Shown piece by piece: positions 25,768 to 34,374 of a DNA stretch of 38,673 nucleotides. The stretch spans positions 1 to 38,673 of the forward strand of contig CACPGM010000002.1 in assembly GCA_902633535.1 (NCBI GenBank), in the 5' to 3' direction. The notes beneath the pieces were generated by a model that made no database searches, was not told where the DNA came from, and saw only the letters and a list, made by a program, of their open reading frames with translations. A program made the position numbers and the translations under genes. Within the stretch, counting starts at the first letter, position 1. Each line of letters begins with the position of its first letter. The DNA comes from an uncultured Pelagibacteraceae bacterium (GTDB taxonomy: Bacteria > Pseudomonadota > Alphaproteobacteria > Pelagibacterales > Pelagibacteraceae).

Positions 25768-27549
25768 TTGAGCAATAAATTTCGAACACATAACTGTAAT
25801 AAACTACGTAAAGAAAATGTTGGCAACAATGTTATTCTTTCAGGATGGATTAATAAAAAAAGGGACCATGGAAACTTATTATTTATTGATCTTAGAGATA
25901 ACTATGGAATTACTCAGTGCATAATTGATAAAGAAAATTCAAATTTTATCGAATTAGAAAAAACTCAATTGGAAACAGTCATAAAAATTGAGGGAAAAGT
26001 TGTGAATAGATCAAAAGAAACAATTAATAAAGAAATTCAAACTGGTGAAGTTGAAGTTGTAATAAATAAATTTAAAGTTCTTGGAAGTTGTAAAGAATTA
26101 CCTTTGCCAGTATTTAGTGACCAAGAATATGCAGAAGATATTAGGCTTAAATATAGATTTTTAGATTTAAGAAGAAAAAAAATTCATGAAAATATTATTT
26201 TAAGATCAAAAGTAATTTCATTTATAAGAAATGAAATGAATAAATTAGGTTTCTTAGAATTTCAAACCCCAATTTTAACCTCATCAAGTCCAGAGGGGGC
26301 TAGAGATTTTTTAGTTCCGAGTCGATTAAACCCAGGTAAATTTTATGCTCTTCCTCAAGCTCCACAACAATTTAAACAATTAATTATGGTATCTGGATTT
26401 GATAAATATTTTCAGATAGCACCTTGTTTTAGGGATGAGGACGCAAGAGCAGATAGAAGTCCAGGCGAATTTTATCAATTAGATTTAGAAATGTCTTTTG
26501 TTGAACAAGAAGATGTTTTTAATGTAGTCGAAAAATTATTAGTAAATACTTTTAAAGAATTTTCTAATAAAAAACTACTATCTGATAAATTTCCTAGAAT
26601 TACATATAAAGAAGCAATGTTAAAATATGGAACTGATAAACCAGATCTTAGAAATCCATTAATCATCAATGATATCACAGATATTTTTTCAAGAGATGAT
26701 GTAACATTTGAAATTTTTAAAAAACTTGTAAAATCTGGATCAATTGTAAGGTGTATTGTTACTAAAAACACCAAAGATAAACCAAGAAGTTTTTTTGATA
26801 ATATTGATAAATGGGCAAAAGAGCAGGGAGCTTCAGGTCTAGCATATTTTACAATAGAAAAAGATTTTTCAGCAAAAGGACCAGTTGGGAAGTTTTTTTC
26901 TCAAGAGTCATTAAAAGAAATTATGAAGTTAACAAATGCCGAGGTAGGTGACAGTATATTCCTAGCTTGTTCTAAACAAAAAGAACTTGAAAAAATTATA
27001 TCTTCCGCAAGAGACAAGATAGCAAAAGACTTAGATTTGATAAATAACGAAATTTTTGCATTTTGTTGGATTGTTGATTATCCAATGTTTGAAAGAGACG
27101 AAATAAGTAATAAAATAGAATTTAGTCACAACCCTTTTTCAATGCCGCAAGGAGAAATAGACAAGATTAATTTTGATAAACCTCTCGACATTCTTGCTTA
27201 CCAATATGATATTGTTTGTAACGGTGTCGAATTATCATCTGGCGCAATAAGAAACCACATTCCAGAATTAATGTATAAACTTTTTTCTATTTCCGGTTAT
27301 TCAAAACAAGATGTTGATAAAAAATTTAGTGGAATGATTAATGCTTTAAGTTATGGTGCACCACCACATGGTGGTATCGCCCCAGGAATAGATAGAATAG
27401 TAATGTTGCTAGCTAACGAAAAAAATATTCGTGAAGTTACGATGTTTCCTATGAATCAGAATGCTCAAGATTTGATGATGAATGCACCCTCAGAAGTTAG
27501 CGAAAAACAATTAAAAGAACTTGATATTATTCTAAAAACTAAAAAATAA
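25768..27549 (+). CDS. aspS: Aspartyl-tRNA synthetase
   Basis: Charges tRNA-Asp with aspartate. 593 residues, the length of bacterial-type AspRS. The N-terminal anticodon-binding OB domain starts [10 protein letters not shown] and has [19 protein letters not shown]. The class II core has motif 2 [24 protein letters not shown] (key residues R, E, D) and motif 3 [14 protein letters not shown]. The GAD insertion lies between (about 285-420). It starts with TTG immediately after the hda stop codon. Many alphaproteobacterial AspRS enzymes also charge tRNA-Asn for GatCAB; sequence alone does not decide here. The stop abuts the convergent gene at 27550 with no spacer. Confidence 0.97.
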   Translation: MSNKFRTHNCNKLRKENVGNNVILSGWINKKRDHGNLLFIDLRDNYGITQCIIDKENSNFIELEKTQLETVIKIEGKVVNRSKETINKEIQTGEVEVVINKFKVLGSCKELPLPVFSDQEYAEDIRLKYRFLDLRRKKIHENIILRSKVISFIRNEMNKLGFLEFQTPILTSSSPEGARDFLVPSRLNPGKFYALPQAPQQFKQLIMVSGFDKYFQIAPCFRDEDARADRSPGEFYQLDLEMSFVEQEDVFNVVEKLLVNTFKEFSNKKLLSDKFPRITYKEAMLKYGTDKPDLRNPLIINDITDIFSRDDVTFEIFKKLVKSGSIVRCIVTKNTKDKPRSFFDNIDKWAKEQGASGLAYFTIEKDFSAKGPVGKFFSQESLKEIMKLTNAEVGDSIFLACSKQKELEKIISSARDKIAKDLDLINNEIFAFCWIVDYPMFERDEISNKIEFSHNPFSMPQGEIDKINFDKPLDILAYQYDIVCNGVELSSGAIRNHIPELMYKLFSISGYSKQDVDKKFSGMINALSYGAPPHGGIAPGIDRIVMLLANEKNIREVTMFPMNQNAQDLMMNAPSEVSEKQLKELDIILKTKK

Positions 27550-28371
27550 TTATTTTTTACCTTTAAGACTAATTTTTACATCAGATAAGTCTACAAGATT
27601 TTTTTTGTAATTATTTCTTACAAATCCTTTGCTAGTTATATCCTTAACTATTCTTAACAGTTGATCATGATCTTCAGAATTTTGTTCGTTTGAACTAGCT
27701 ACTTCTGATCCACCAATTGATGGAGTGTGAGCTAAATCTTCTCGATTTTGATATGAGATTGCTAATTCCCTAAAGATATAATCAAGGATTGATGATGCAC
27801 TTAATATTCTATCATTTCCATGAACTTTACCAGATGGTTCAAATTTAGTACCAACAAAAGCACTTATATATTCATCCAAAGGTACACCATATTGTAAACC
27901 AAGAGATACAGCTATTGCAAAATTATTCATTAATGCCTTAACTAATTCTCCCTCTTTACTTGTGTCGATAAAAATCTCACCAATTTTACCATCTTCATAT
28001 TCACCAGTATGAAGATAAACTTTATGATTTCCAATAGTCGCTTTTTGGATGTAGCCTTTTCTTCTGTCGGGCATACCAAATCTTTTACCAGATTTTTCAG
28101 AATTTTTTAAAACTTGTGTAACAGATTTTTCAATATTTTGATTTTTAGAATCATCATTTTGAGCAACTAAATCGATTTTTTTATCAATAATTTTATTATT
28201 ATTTGGATCTAAATTTTTTGTTTTTCTATTGTCCAATTTAACATCCAGTACTTCAAATTTTCCGTCATCTCTCTTTTCAAGATTCTTAAGTTCAGTTTCA
28301 TTGATATCATCTAAATAATGATTAACTTTGAAAGTACACGTGTAATAAGTCTCAACTAAATATTTTGCCAT
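27550..28371 (-). CDS. Stand-alone TSCPD-type protein related to the tail of class II (B12) ribonucleotide reductase
   Basis: A 273-residue soluble protein. Residues about 100-215 ([82 protein letters not shown]) closely resemble the region before the C-terminus of alphaproteobacterial NrdJ. The reductase core is not next to it, and the Cys-pair tail that follows this region in NrdJ is missing. The N-terminal part begins [14 protein letters not shown] and is followed by a Lys/Asp/Asn-rich linker (about 50-98). The only cysteine I see is Cys12. It may bind nucleotide or regulate a reductase coded elsewhere, but that is speculation. It is a single gene, divergent from NDUFA12 with a 114-base gap. 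Confidence 0.75.
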   Translation of the reverse strand: MAKYLVETYYTCTFKVNHYLDDINETELKNLEKRDDGKFEVLDVKLDNRKTKNLDPNNNKIIDKKIDLVAQNDDSKNQNIEKSVTQVLKNSEKSGKRFGMPDRRKGYIQKATIGNHKVYLHTGEYEDGKIGEIFIDTSKEGELVKALMNNFAIAVSLGLQYGVPLDEYISAFVGTKFEPSGKVHGNDRILSASSILDYIFRELAISYQNREDLAHTPSIGGSEVASSNEQNSEDHDQLLRIVKDITSKGFVRNNYKKNLVDLSDVKISLKGKK

Positions 28372-28485
28372 TTTACCTCAATTTAAAAAATTAATTTTGA
28401 ATTATGAATCATTTAATTTATATACAATTCCATATTTTAGTCTAATTTATTTTATACAATTAAAAATTGAAAAAAAAAAAATTGA

Positions 28486-28851
28486 ATGTTGACACTTTTT
28501 AAAAAAATTTTCATTTGGTGGAATCAAGATACTTTTGGAACGAGACTAAAAACCCTTTTATTCGGAAAATTAGTTGGATCTGATTCTTTTGGCAATAAAT
28601 ATTATGAAGGTAAAAGTGGTAAAAGGTGGGTAATATATTCAAGTCAAGTTGATGCGAGCAAGATACCTGTCGAATGGTATTCATGGATGCATTTTATTCC
28701 AAATAGAATTGAAAAAAATCATGACTTAAAAAAATATAGTTGGCAAAAACCTCACCAATTAAATAAAACAGGAACAGAAGAAGCATACTATCCATATAAA
28801 AATCAAGAAAATGTCATTAAAAAAAAATATAAAAGTTGGAAATCAAAGTAA
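28486..28851 (+). CDS. NADH:ubiquinone oxidoreductase accessory subunit, NDUFA12 family
   Basis: A 121-residue homologue of the mitochondrial complex I accessory subunit NDUFA12 (B17.2). Signature regions are WWNQDTFGTRLKTLLFGKLVG, DSFGNKYYEGK, RWVIYSS and IPVEWYSWMHF, each matching the family's 'VG.D..GN.YYe......RWV.Y......s.vp.eWh.WlH'. It probably helps assemble or stabilise complex I at the inner membrane. It is found in alphaproteobacteria and mitochondria, which supports the taxonomic call. It overlaps the next gene (DUF2155) by 41 bases. Confidence 0.93.
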   Translation: MLTLFKKIFIWWNQDTFGTRLKTLLFGKLVGSDSFGNKYYEGKSGKRWVIYSSQVDASKIPVEWYSWMHFIPNRIEKNHDLKKYSWQKPHQLNKTGTEEAYYPYKNQENVIKKKYKSWKSK

Positions 28852-29218
28852 GTTTTTAATTTTTATAATTATTAGTTTTTTATTATTTAAAATCACTTAT
28901 GCTAGATCGGCAAATAATATAATTGGTGTTAAAACTGATATTAAAATTTTAGACAAAATTAGTTCTAAAAATGAATTAGTTAATTTAATTAATGGTGAGG
29001 AATATATTTATAAGGATTTAGCGATTAAAAGTATGAAATGTACAAACTCAGAGTTTGATGATAATCAAGAAATTAAAGCATACATACAGGTAAGAGATTT
29101 AACTAAAAATGATAATGATAAAGTATATGTCTTTAATGGATGGATGTTTTCATCTAGTCCATCGATAACACCTTTTGATCATCCCGTTTATGATATATGG
29201 CTTGTGAAATGTAATTAA
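28811..29218 (+). CDS. DUF2155 family exported protein
   Basis: A 135-residue protein with an N-terminal hydrophobic segment (about 15-32) acting as signal or anchor. The conserved core is a Cys followed far downstream by VFNGWMFSSSPSITPFDHPVYDIWLVKC. This matches the DUF2155 ending 'FsGWMFaSSP.l...eHPVYDvWl..C', and the two Cys (about 76 and 134) may form a disulfide in the periplasm. Function unknown. In alphaproteobacteria it commonly lies between the NDUFA12 gene and accB-accC, as here. Its end overlaps the convergent accC by 4 bases. Confidence 0.88.
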   Translation: MSLKKNIKVGNQSKFLIFIIISFLLFKITYARSANNIIGVKTDIKILDKISSKNELVNLINGEEYIYKDLAIKSMKCTNSEFDDNQEIKAYIQVRDLTKNDNDKVYVFNGWMFSSSPSITPFDHPVYDIWLVKCN

Positions 29219-30552
29219 ATTATTTTGTCTTTATCAAGCCAACTAACATTAAAATCTGAATCTATAAATTTTTTGTGGTTAAGTAACTTTTTATGCAAAG
29301 GAATAGTAGTTGTTATTCCTTCAATCACAAATTCATCAAGAGATCTATTCATTCTTTGAATAGCTTCTTGTCTGTTTCTGCCATGACATATTAATTTGCA
29401 TACCAAACTGTCATAATATGGAGTTACTTTATAACCCTGAAATATTGCACCATCTACCCTAGTTCTAAAACCTGATGGTTGATGACACATTTCTATAGTT
29501 CCAGGTGAAGGTTGAAAGTTTTTACTAGCATCCTCAGCATTAATTCTACATTCTATTGCATGGCCTCTTGGCATTATATCAGTTTGTTTAAGAGCAGTTT
29601 CGCCAGAAAAAGCTATCCAAATTTGTTCTTTGATAATATCAATTCCAGTCACCATTTCTGTTACTGGGTGTTCTACTTGAACTCTAGTATTCATTTCTAA
29701 AAAATAAAATTTGCCATCTTCATAGATAAATTCTACGGTACCAGCACCTTCGTAACCAATTTTGCTTACCATTTTCACAGTTCTTTCAAAAAGATCTTTT
29801 CGAACTTCTTCGTTTAAAACTGGACTAGGTGTTTCCTCTATAAGTTTTTGATGCCTTCTTTGAACAGAGCAATCTCTTTCATGAAGATGTACTGTTCTAT
29901 TTTTCCCTGCTAATATTTGAACTTCTATATGTCTTGGATTCAGAAAAAATTTTTCTAAATAAATCTCATCATTTCCAAAATATTTTTTTGCTTCAGATCT
30001 TGCAGTGGAAAACAATGTCTCAAATTCTTCTTCTTTGTAAACGATTTTCATTCCCTTACCACCACCCCCAGCAGATGCCTTGATTAATACTGGAAACCCA
30101 ATTTTTTTACAGAGTTCTTTTGCTTCTTTAATATCTTTAACTCCATCTTCAGATCCCTCAATAACTGGTAAACCATTTTCCTTAGCAATTTTTTTAGCTT
30201 GAATTTTATCCCCCATCATTTGTATTAACTTTGAAGAGGCTCCAATAAATTTAATATTATTTTCCTCTAAAACTCTCGCAAAATTTGCATTTTCAGATAA
30301 AAAACCATATCCAGGATGTACAGCTTCAGAATTTGTGATTTCTATAGCTGACATTAAAGCAGGAATATTTAAATAACTATTGGCTGGTTGATGAGAGCCA
30401 ATACAAACACTTTCATCTGCCAATCTGACATGCATACTGTCTCTATCAACATCAGAGTGAACAGCTACTGTTGAAATTCCCCATTCTTTACAGGCTCTAA
30501 TTATTCTTACTGCAATTTCCCCACGGTTTGCAATTAAGATTTTTTTAAACAT
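29215..30552 (-). CDS. accC: Biotin carboxylase subunit of acetyl-CoA carboxylase
   Basis: Carboxylates the biotin on AccB using ATP and bicarbonate, the first half of malonyl-CoA formation. 445 residues, normal length. Motifs are KILIANRGEIAVRIIRAC at the start, the glycine-rich ATP loop KASAGGGGKGMKIV, HLHERDCSVQRRHQK, and EMNTRVQVEHPVTEMVTG. It follows accB with a one-base stop/start overlap (TAATG), which keeps the two subunits in step. Confidence 0.97.
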   Translation of the reverse strand: MFKKILIANRGEIAVRIIRACKEWGISTVAVHSDVDRDSMHVRLADESVCIGSHQPANSYLNIPALMSAIEITNSEAVHPGYGFLSENANFARVLEENNIKFIGASSKLIQMMGDKIQAKKIAKENGLPVIEGSEDGVKDIKEAKELCKKIGFPVLIKASAGGGGKGMKIVYKEEEFETLFSTARSEAKKYFGNDEIYLEKFFLNPRHIEVQILAGKNRTVHLHERDCSVQRRHQKLIEETPSPVLNEEVRKDLFERTVKMVSKIGYEGAGTVEFIYEDGKFYFLEMNTRVQVEHPVTEMVTGIDIIKEQIWIAFSGETALKQTDIMPRGHAIECRINAEDASKNFQPSPGTIEMCHQPSGFRTRVDGAIFQGYKVTPYYDSLVCKLICHGRNRQEAIQRMNRSLDEFVIEGITTTIPLHKKLLNHKKFIDSDFNVSWLDKDKII

Positions 30553-30986
30553 TACTCTAAAATGATTATAGTTTGTCCAAACTCAACAGCTTGACCATCA
30601 TCGACACAAATTTCTTTAACAACTCCATCTGTTGTTGAAGGCACGTGATTCATTGTCTTCATAGCCTCAACAATCATAACAGTATCACCCTTTTTAATTC
30701 TTTTACCAACTTCCACAAATTTTTTGGCACCTGGTTCAGGAGCATGATATGCTGTTCCAATTATTGGAGATGTAACTTCTAAACCTGAACTCACTTTTTT
30801 TGTTTGCTCAGTATTTTTATGAGTTGTTGTATCATTTTGAATTAAGGAATTTGGTTGACTATTTATTGATACATTGTTTTTTGAAACTTTTATTTTTGTA
30901 TCTTTTTCGGTAAACTCTATTTCTGTAAGTTTAAACTCATCTAAATATTCACTTAATTCTTTAATTAATTTTTTATCAATTTTCAT
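30552..30986 (-). CDS. accB: Biotin carboxyl carrier protein of acetyl-CoA carboxylase
   Basis: Carries the biotin that shuttles CO2 between AccC and the carboxyltransferase. 144 residues: an N-terminal helical part (about 1-35), a Ser/Thr/Gln-rich linker (about 36-70), and a biotinyl domain (about 71-144). The biotin Lys is probably K110 in VEAMKTMNHV; the thumb region SPIIGTAYHAPEPGAKKF is present. Overlaps aroQ by 11 bases upstream. Confidence 0.96.
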   Translation of the reverse strand: MKIDKKLIKELSEYLDEFKLTEIEFTEKDTKIKVSKNNVSINSQPNSLIQNDTTTHKNTEQTKKVSSGLEVTSPIIGTAYHAPEPGAKKFVEVGKRIKKGDTVMIVEAMKTMNHVPSTTDGVVKEICVDDGQAVEFGQTIIILE

Positions 30987-31422
30987 TTTTAAGCATCTTT
31001 TCTAATGAAATTATGGCTAAAATATAACCTTCAGGACCTAAACCAAAAATTCCCCCGCTAACAACTTCACTGATAAGAGATTTATGTCTAAATTGTTCTC
31101 TTTTATATATATTAGATATATGTAATTCAATTATTGGTTTTTTAAATATATCAAGTGCATCTCTAATAGCAACTGATGTATGTGTAAAACCTGCAGCATT
31201 AATTATCATTCCATCAAAATTTTTTCTCGAGTCTTGAATTTTTGTCACAATTTCACCCTCTATATTTGATTGAAAAAATTCTGTATCAATTTTTAGTTCA
31301 GTCGTTTTTTTTAGACATTTTTCTTTCAATTTTTCAAATGTTACTGATCCATATTGTGATTGTTCTCTTTCTCCTAATAGATTAAGATTGGGACCATTGA
31401 TAATAATTATTTTATTATTCAT
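30976..31422 (-). CDS. aroQ: 3-dehydroquinate dehydratase, type II
   Basis: Removes water from 3-dehydroquinate in the shikimate pathway. 148 residues, the size of type II enzymes. It opens IINGPNLNLLGERE with catalytic Tyr24, and has NAAGFTHTSVAIRDAL and ELHISNIYKREQFRHKS with the catalytic His. First gene of aroQ-accB-accC, an order frequent in proteobacteria. Its start is 16 bases from the start of divergent thiS. Confidence 0.96.
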   Translation of the reverse strand: MNNKIIIINGPNLNLLGEREQSQYGSVTFEKLKEKCLKKTTELKIDTEFFQSNIEGEIVTKIQDSRKNFDGMIINAAGFTHTSVAIRDALDIFKKPIIELHISNIYKREQFRHKSLISEVVSGGIFGLGPEGYILAIISLEKMLKNEN

Positions 31423-31438
31423 TCAGCATTTATATACG

Positions 31439-31657
31439 ATGAAAAAAACAAAAAAAATAAAAATTAAGATAAATGGTAAAAAAAAGTCTATTGATAACGA
31501 TTCTTACTTACTTGAATTGATTAATGAACTAAAAATACCTATTAAAAAAGTAGCAATTGAATTTAATAGAGAAATAGTTGACAAAAAAAAGATTAAAAAG
31601 ATAAAGTTAAGAAATAATGATGTTATTGAAATAGTTCATTTTATTGGAGGAGGATAA
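31439..31657 (+). CDS. thiS: Thiamine sulfur carrier protein ThiS
   Basis: A 72-residue ubiquitin-like protein that carries sulfur as a C-terminal thiocarboxylate for thiazole synthesis. It ends VIEIVHFIGGG, the family's Gly-Gly end. I start it at the ATG at 31439; the upstream in-frame ATG at 31388 would add 17 hydrophobic residues read from inside aroQ. The protein is very Lys-rich. With only 16 bases to aroQ on the other strand, its promoter must lie in aroQ. No TPP riboswitch fits in that space. Confidence 0.88.
   Translation: MKKTKKIKIKINGKKKSIDNDSYLLELINELKIPIKKVAIEFNREIVDKKKIKKIKLRNNDVIEIVHFIGGG
31646..31653 (+). promoter_or_regulatory. Shine-Dalgarno site that supports the TTG start of thiG
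   Basis: GGAGGAGG, formed by the Gly codons at the end of thiS, lies 6 bases before the TTG at 31660. The sequence thus serves both as the ThiS C-terminus and as the ribosome site for thiG. Confidence 0.7.
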
Positions 31658-31659
31658 GT

Positions 31660-32433
31660 TTGATCAAAGATAAATTTACTGTAGCAGGCAAAAAATTTAA
31701 ATCTAGATTAATTGTTGGAACAGGCAAATATAAAAATATGTCTGAGTGTGCTAAAGCAATAAAGTTATCAGGAGCAAACATTGTTACTGTTGCAGTTAGA
31801 AGAGTGAATATATCTGATAAAAATAAACCGTTATTAATGGATTATATTGATCCAAAAAAGATAACTTATTTACCAAATACAGCTGGCTGTTTTAATTCTG
31901 AGGATGCTCTTAGAACCTTAAGACTGGCTCGAGAGATAGGAGGGTGGAAATTAGTTAAACTTGAAGTCTTGGGAGATAAAAAAAATCTATTTCCCGACAT
32001 GATTGAAACTTTAAAATCGACTGAAGTTTTGTCAAAAGAGGGTTTTAAGGTAATGGTTTATTGTAACGATGATCCTTTAATGGCAAAAAGGTTAGAAAAC
32101 GTAGGAGCTTCGGCAATTATGCCATTAGCTGCTCCTATCGGTTCTGGTTTAGGTATTTTAAATAAAATAAACATAAAAATAATTAGAAAGCAAACAAAGC
32201 TTCCCTTAATAATTGATGCAGGTTTAGGTGAGGCTTCAGATGCAACAATCGCAATGGAATTAGGATGCGACGGAGTTTTAGTTAATACTGCAATTGCTAA
32301 AGCAAAAAAACCTTTCAACATGGCTTTAGCATTTAAAAATGCAGTTATAGCAGGAAGGCAATCTTTTCTTGCTGGAAGAATAGATAAAGTTTTAATGGGA
32401 AATCCATCTTCACCTAAAAAAGGAATTATTTAG
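31660..32433 (+). CDS. thiG: Thiazole synthase
   Basis: Forms the thiazole phosphate of thiamine from deoxyxylulose phosphate, dehydroglycine and ThiS thiocarboxylate. 257 residues, normal length. Near the start it has SRLIVGTGKYKNM and TVAVRRVN. The Schiff-base Lys is probably K100 in WKLVKLEVLGD. Later it has MPLAAPIGSGLGI, IDAGLGEASDA and ELGCDGVLVNTAIA. It begins with TTG two bases after thiS. No thiC or thiO is nearby; SAR11 cells are known to need the pyrimidine moiety HMP from outside, which fits a pathway that keeps the thiazole branch. The 3' end overlaps rne by 8 bases. Confidence 0.96.
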   Translation: MIKDKFTVAGKKFKSRLIVGTGKYKNMSECAKAIKLSGANIVTVAVRRVNISDKNKPLLMDYIDPKKITYLPNTAGCFNSEDALRTLRLAREIGGWKLVKLEVLGDKKNLFPDMIETLKSTEVLSKEGFKVMVYCNDDPLMAKRLENVGASAIMPLAAPIGSGLGILNKINIKIIRKQTKLPLIIDAGLGEASDATIAMELGCDGVLVNTAIAKAKKPFNMALAFKNAVIAGRQSFLAGRIDKVLMGNPSSPKKGII

Positions 32434-34273
32434 CTTTCTTTATAAATTTTTTCTTATAATTTTTTTTTTTTATGAATTTTTTTTTATCTTTTTTTATAAT
32501 GAGTTTATCTTCAATTTTTTGCTGTTCTAAATTTTTTAATTTTTCATAATATTCTACTAATTCGATAGTCTTTTTTGATTTATTCTTAAGATCGATAATA
32601 TATTCTGGGATTATTAAAGAGTTTTCAGTAATAATATCTATTTTCATTGAATTTTTTTTTTCAAAATAAGTTAAATCATCAACAAAGTTTTCTTTTAAAA
32701 AATCAGAAATCTTTTTACAAACTTTAAGTTCTACAAATTTAGCCTTATTTAACACAGATTTTAACTCAACTATTTTTAATAGTTTTTGAGCAAAAGACTC
32801 ATCAGTCAGTTCAACTTTCCATTTCACTGCACTTTCTCTTAATCTTTGTCTGGACATTTCAAGCAAACCAAAGTTACTAATTCTACCAATTTGTATTCTG
32901 GCTCTATCAAGTCTACATTTTTCTTTTAAACGTCTTTCGACTAGTCTTCTATTGCTGTAACTAAGCATATCTATAAAATCAATAATAATTAAACCTGACA
33001 AGTCTCTAATTTTTATTTGTCTTGCGATTTCTTCAGCAGCCTCAAGGTTTGTATCAAGCGCAGTATTTTCAACATTCTTTTGTTTTATTGAGCTTCCTGA
33101 GTTAATATCAATAGATACAAGGGCCTCAGTAGGGTTGATCACTAAATATCCACCTGAATGAAGTTTGATTTCAGACTCAAAAATTTGATTTAATTTTTGT
33201 TCAATATCCTCTTCTATAAATAATGGAATTTTTCCTCTATATTTTTTTATTTTTTTAACATGCGAAGGTATCATCATTTTCATAAAATTTTGGGCTTTTT
33301 TATAACCCTCGTTACCTTCAATAATTATATTTTTTGTATTTTCATCGTACATGTCTCTTAGAGTTCTCTTAATGATTTCACTTTCTTGATGAATTGAAGA
33401 TGGAGCAATTGAATTTATTGCATTATTTTTTATTTGATCCCACGTATTTTTCAAAGTTTCAAGATCTTGATTAATTTCATTTTTAGTTTTATTGCAACCA
33501 GCCGTTCTTACAATCAAACCCATTTCTTTTGGGATTTCAATTTCATTAAGAATTGATCTAATTTTTTTTCTATCTGCAGGGTTAAAAATTTTTCTTGAAA
33601 TTCCCCCACCTTTTGGTGTGTTAGGCATTAAAACGATATACTTACCAGCTATAGATATGAAAGTACTAAGTGCAGCTCCTTTCTGACCTCTTTCATCCTT
33701 AATAACTTGAACAAGTATTACTTGATTTGGTTTAATTACTTCTTGTATTTTATATCTTTTAAATTTGAAATACCTTTTTTCTTTTTTATCTTTTATATTA
33801 TTCGATATAATATTACTTTGTTTATCTTCTTCATTTGACTTATCAACTTTTTCATCAACACTATTATTTATAATTTCTTTATCAATTTCTGTTTTTTCAA
33901 CTTCTAAATGATCATCGATTTCTAATTTTCCTTCTGCTATGTCTTTTTCCTCTTTAGCTTCTACCTCTTTTGATAATTCTTCTCTTGCTTTTTGTTCCTC
34001 TTGTTTAATTAATTCAAGATCACTTTTTGGGATTTGATAATAGTCAGATTGAATATCATTAAATGATAAGAAACCATGTTTTTCTCTACCAAAATCAATA
34101 AAAGCTGCTTGCAAAGAAGGTTCAATTCTACTTACTTTACCTAAGTAGATATTATTTTTTATTAGATTATTTTTTAGACCTTCGTACTCGTAATCTTCAA
34201 TATTATTCTCTGATTTAAGTACGACTCTAGTTTCATTTGGATGCGAAGCATCAATGTATAAATTTTTTTCCAT
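32426..34273 (-). CDS. rne: Ribonuclease E/G family endoribonuclease
   Basis: Single-strand endoribonuclease in mRNA decay and rRNA processing. Read from the ATG at 34273 it has 615 residues and begins KNLYIDASHPNETRVVL, the expected alphaproteobacterial RNase E start; a longer reading from 34357 adds 28 unlikely residues. The S1 domain (NIYLGKVSRIEPSLQAAFIDFG) holds a long acidic/lysine insertion. The catalytic core has SIDINSGSS and GLIIIDFIDM with the two metal-binding Asp. After SRQRLRES the family's zinc-link CPxCxGTG is missing. The C-terminal scaffold is also absent; the protein stops in a Lys-rich tail of about 20 residues. It is divergent from mrcA. Confidence 0.9.
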   Translation of the reverse strand: MEKNLYIDASHPNETRVVLKSENNIEDYEYEGLKNNLIKNNIYLGKVSRIEPSLQAAFIDFGREKHGFLSFNDIQSDYYQIPKSDLELIKQEEQKAREELSKEVEAKEEKDIAEGKLEIDDHLEVEKTEIDKEIINNSVDEKVDKSNEEDKQSNIISNNIKDKKEKRYFKFKRYKIQEVIKPNQVILVQVIKDERGQKGAALSTFISIAGKYIVLMPNTPKGGGISRKIFNPADRKKIRSILNEIEIPKEMGLIVRTAGCNKTKNEINQDLETLKNTWDQIKNNAINSIAPSSIHQESEIIKRTLRDMYDENTKNIIIEGNEGYKKAQNFMKMMIPSHVKKIKKYRGKIPLFIEEDIEQKLNQIFESEIKLHSGGYLVINPTEALVSIDINSGSSIKQKNVENTALDTNLEAAEEIARQIKIRDLSGLIIIDFIDMLSYSNRRLVERRLKEKCRLDRARIQIGRISNFGLLEMSRQRLRESAVKWKVELTDESFAQKLLKIVELKSVLNKAKFVELKVCKKISDFLKENFVDDLTYFEKKNSMKIDIITENSLIIPEYIIDLKNKSKKTIELVEYYEKLKNLEQQKIEDKLIIKKDKKKFIKKKNYKKKFIKKAK

Positions 34274-34374
34274 ATTTTCTGATTTGTTTGTCTCATTAAT
34301 TTTAACTTTTATAAAAATTTTGTTTGATAATAATGCCTTATATTTAACAAATTCCATTATATAATGGAATTAAA

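Noticed and set aside
28372..28485. Possible promoter boxes (TATACA, TATAAA) in the gap between the NrdJ-tail-like gene and NDUFA12
   Set aside because: No -35 match at 16-18 bases on either strand. The gap very likely holds promoters, but I cannot place them with confidence.
32450..32500. Long A/T runs near the end of rne that look like terminator U-tracts
   Set aside because: They code for the Lys-rich RNase E tail (AAA codons read on the minus strand), and no GC-rich hairpin precedes them in either direction.
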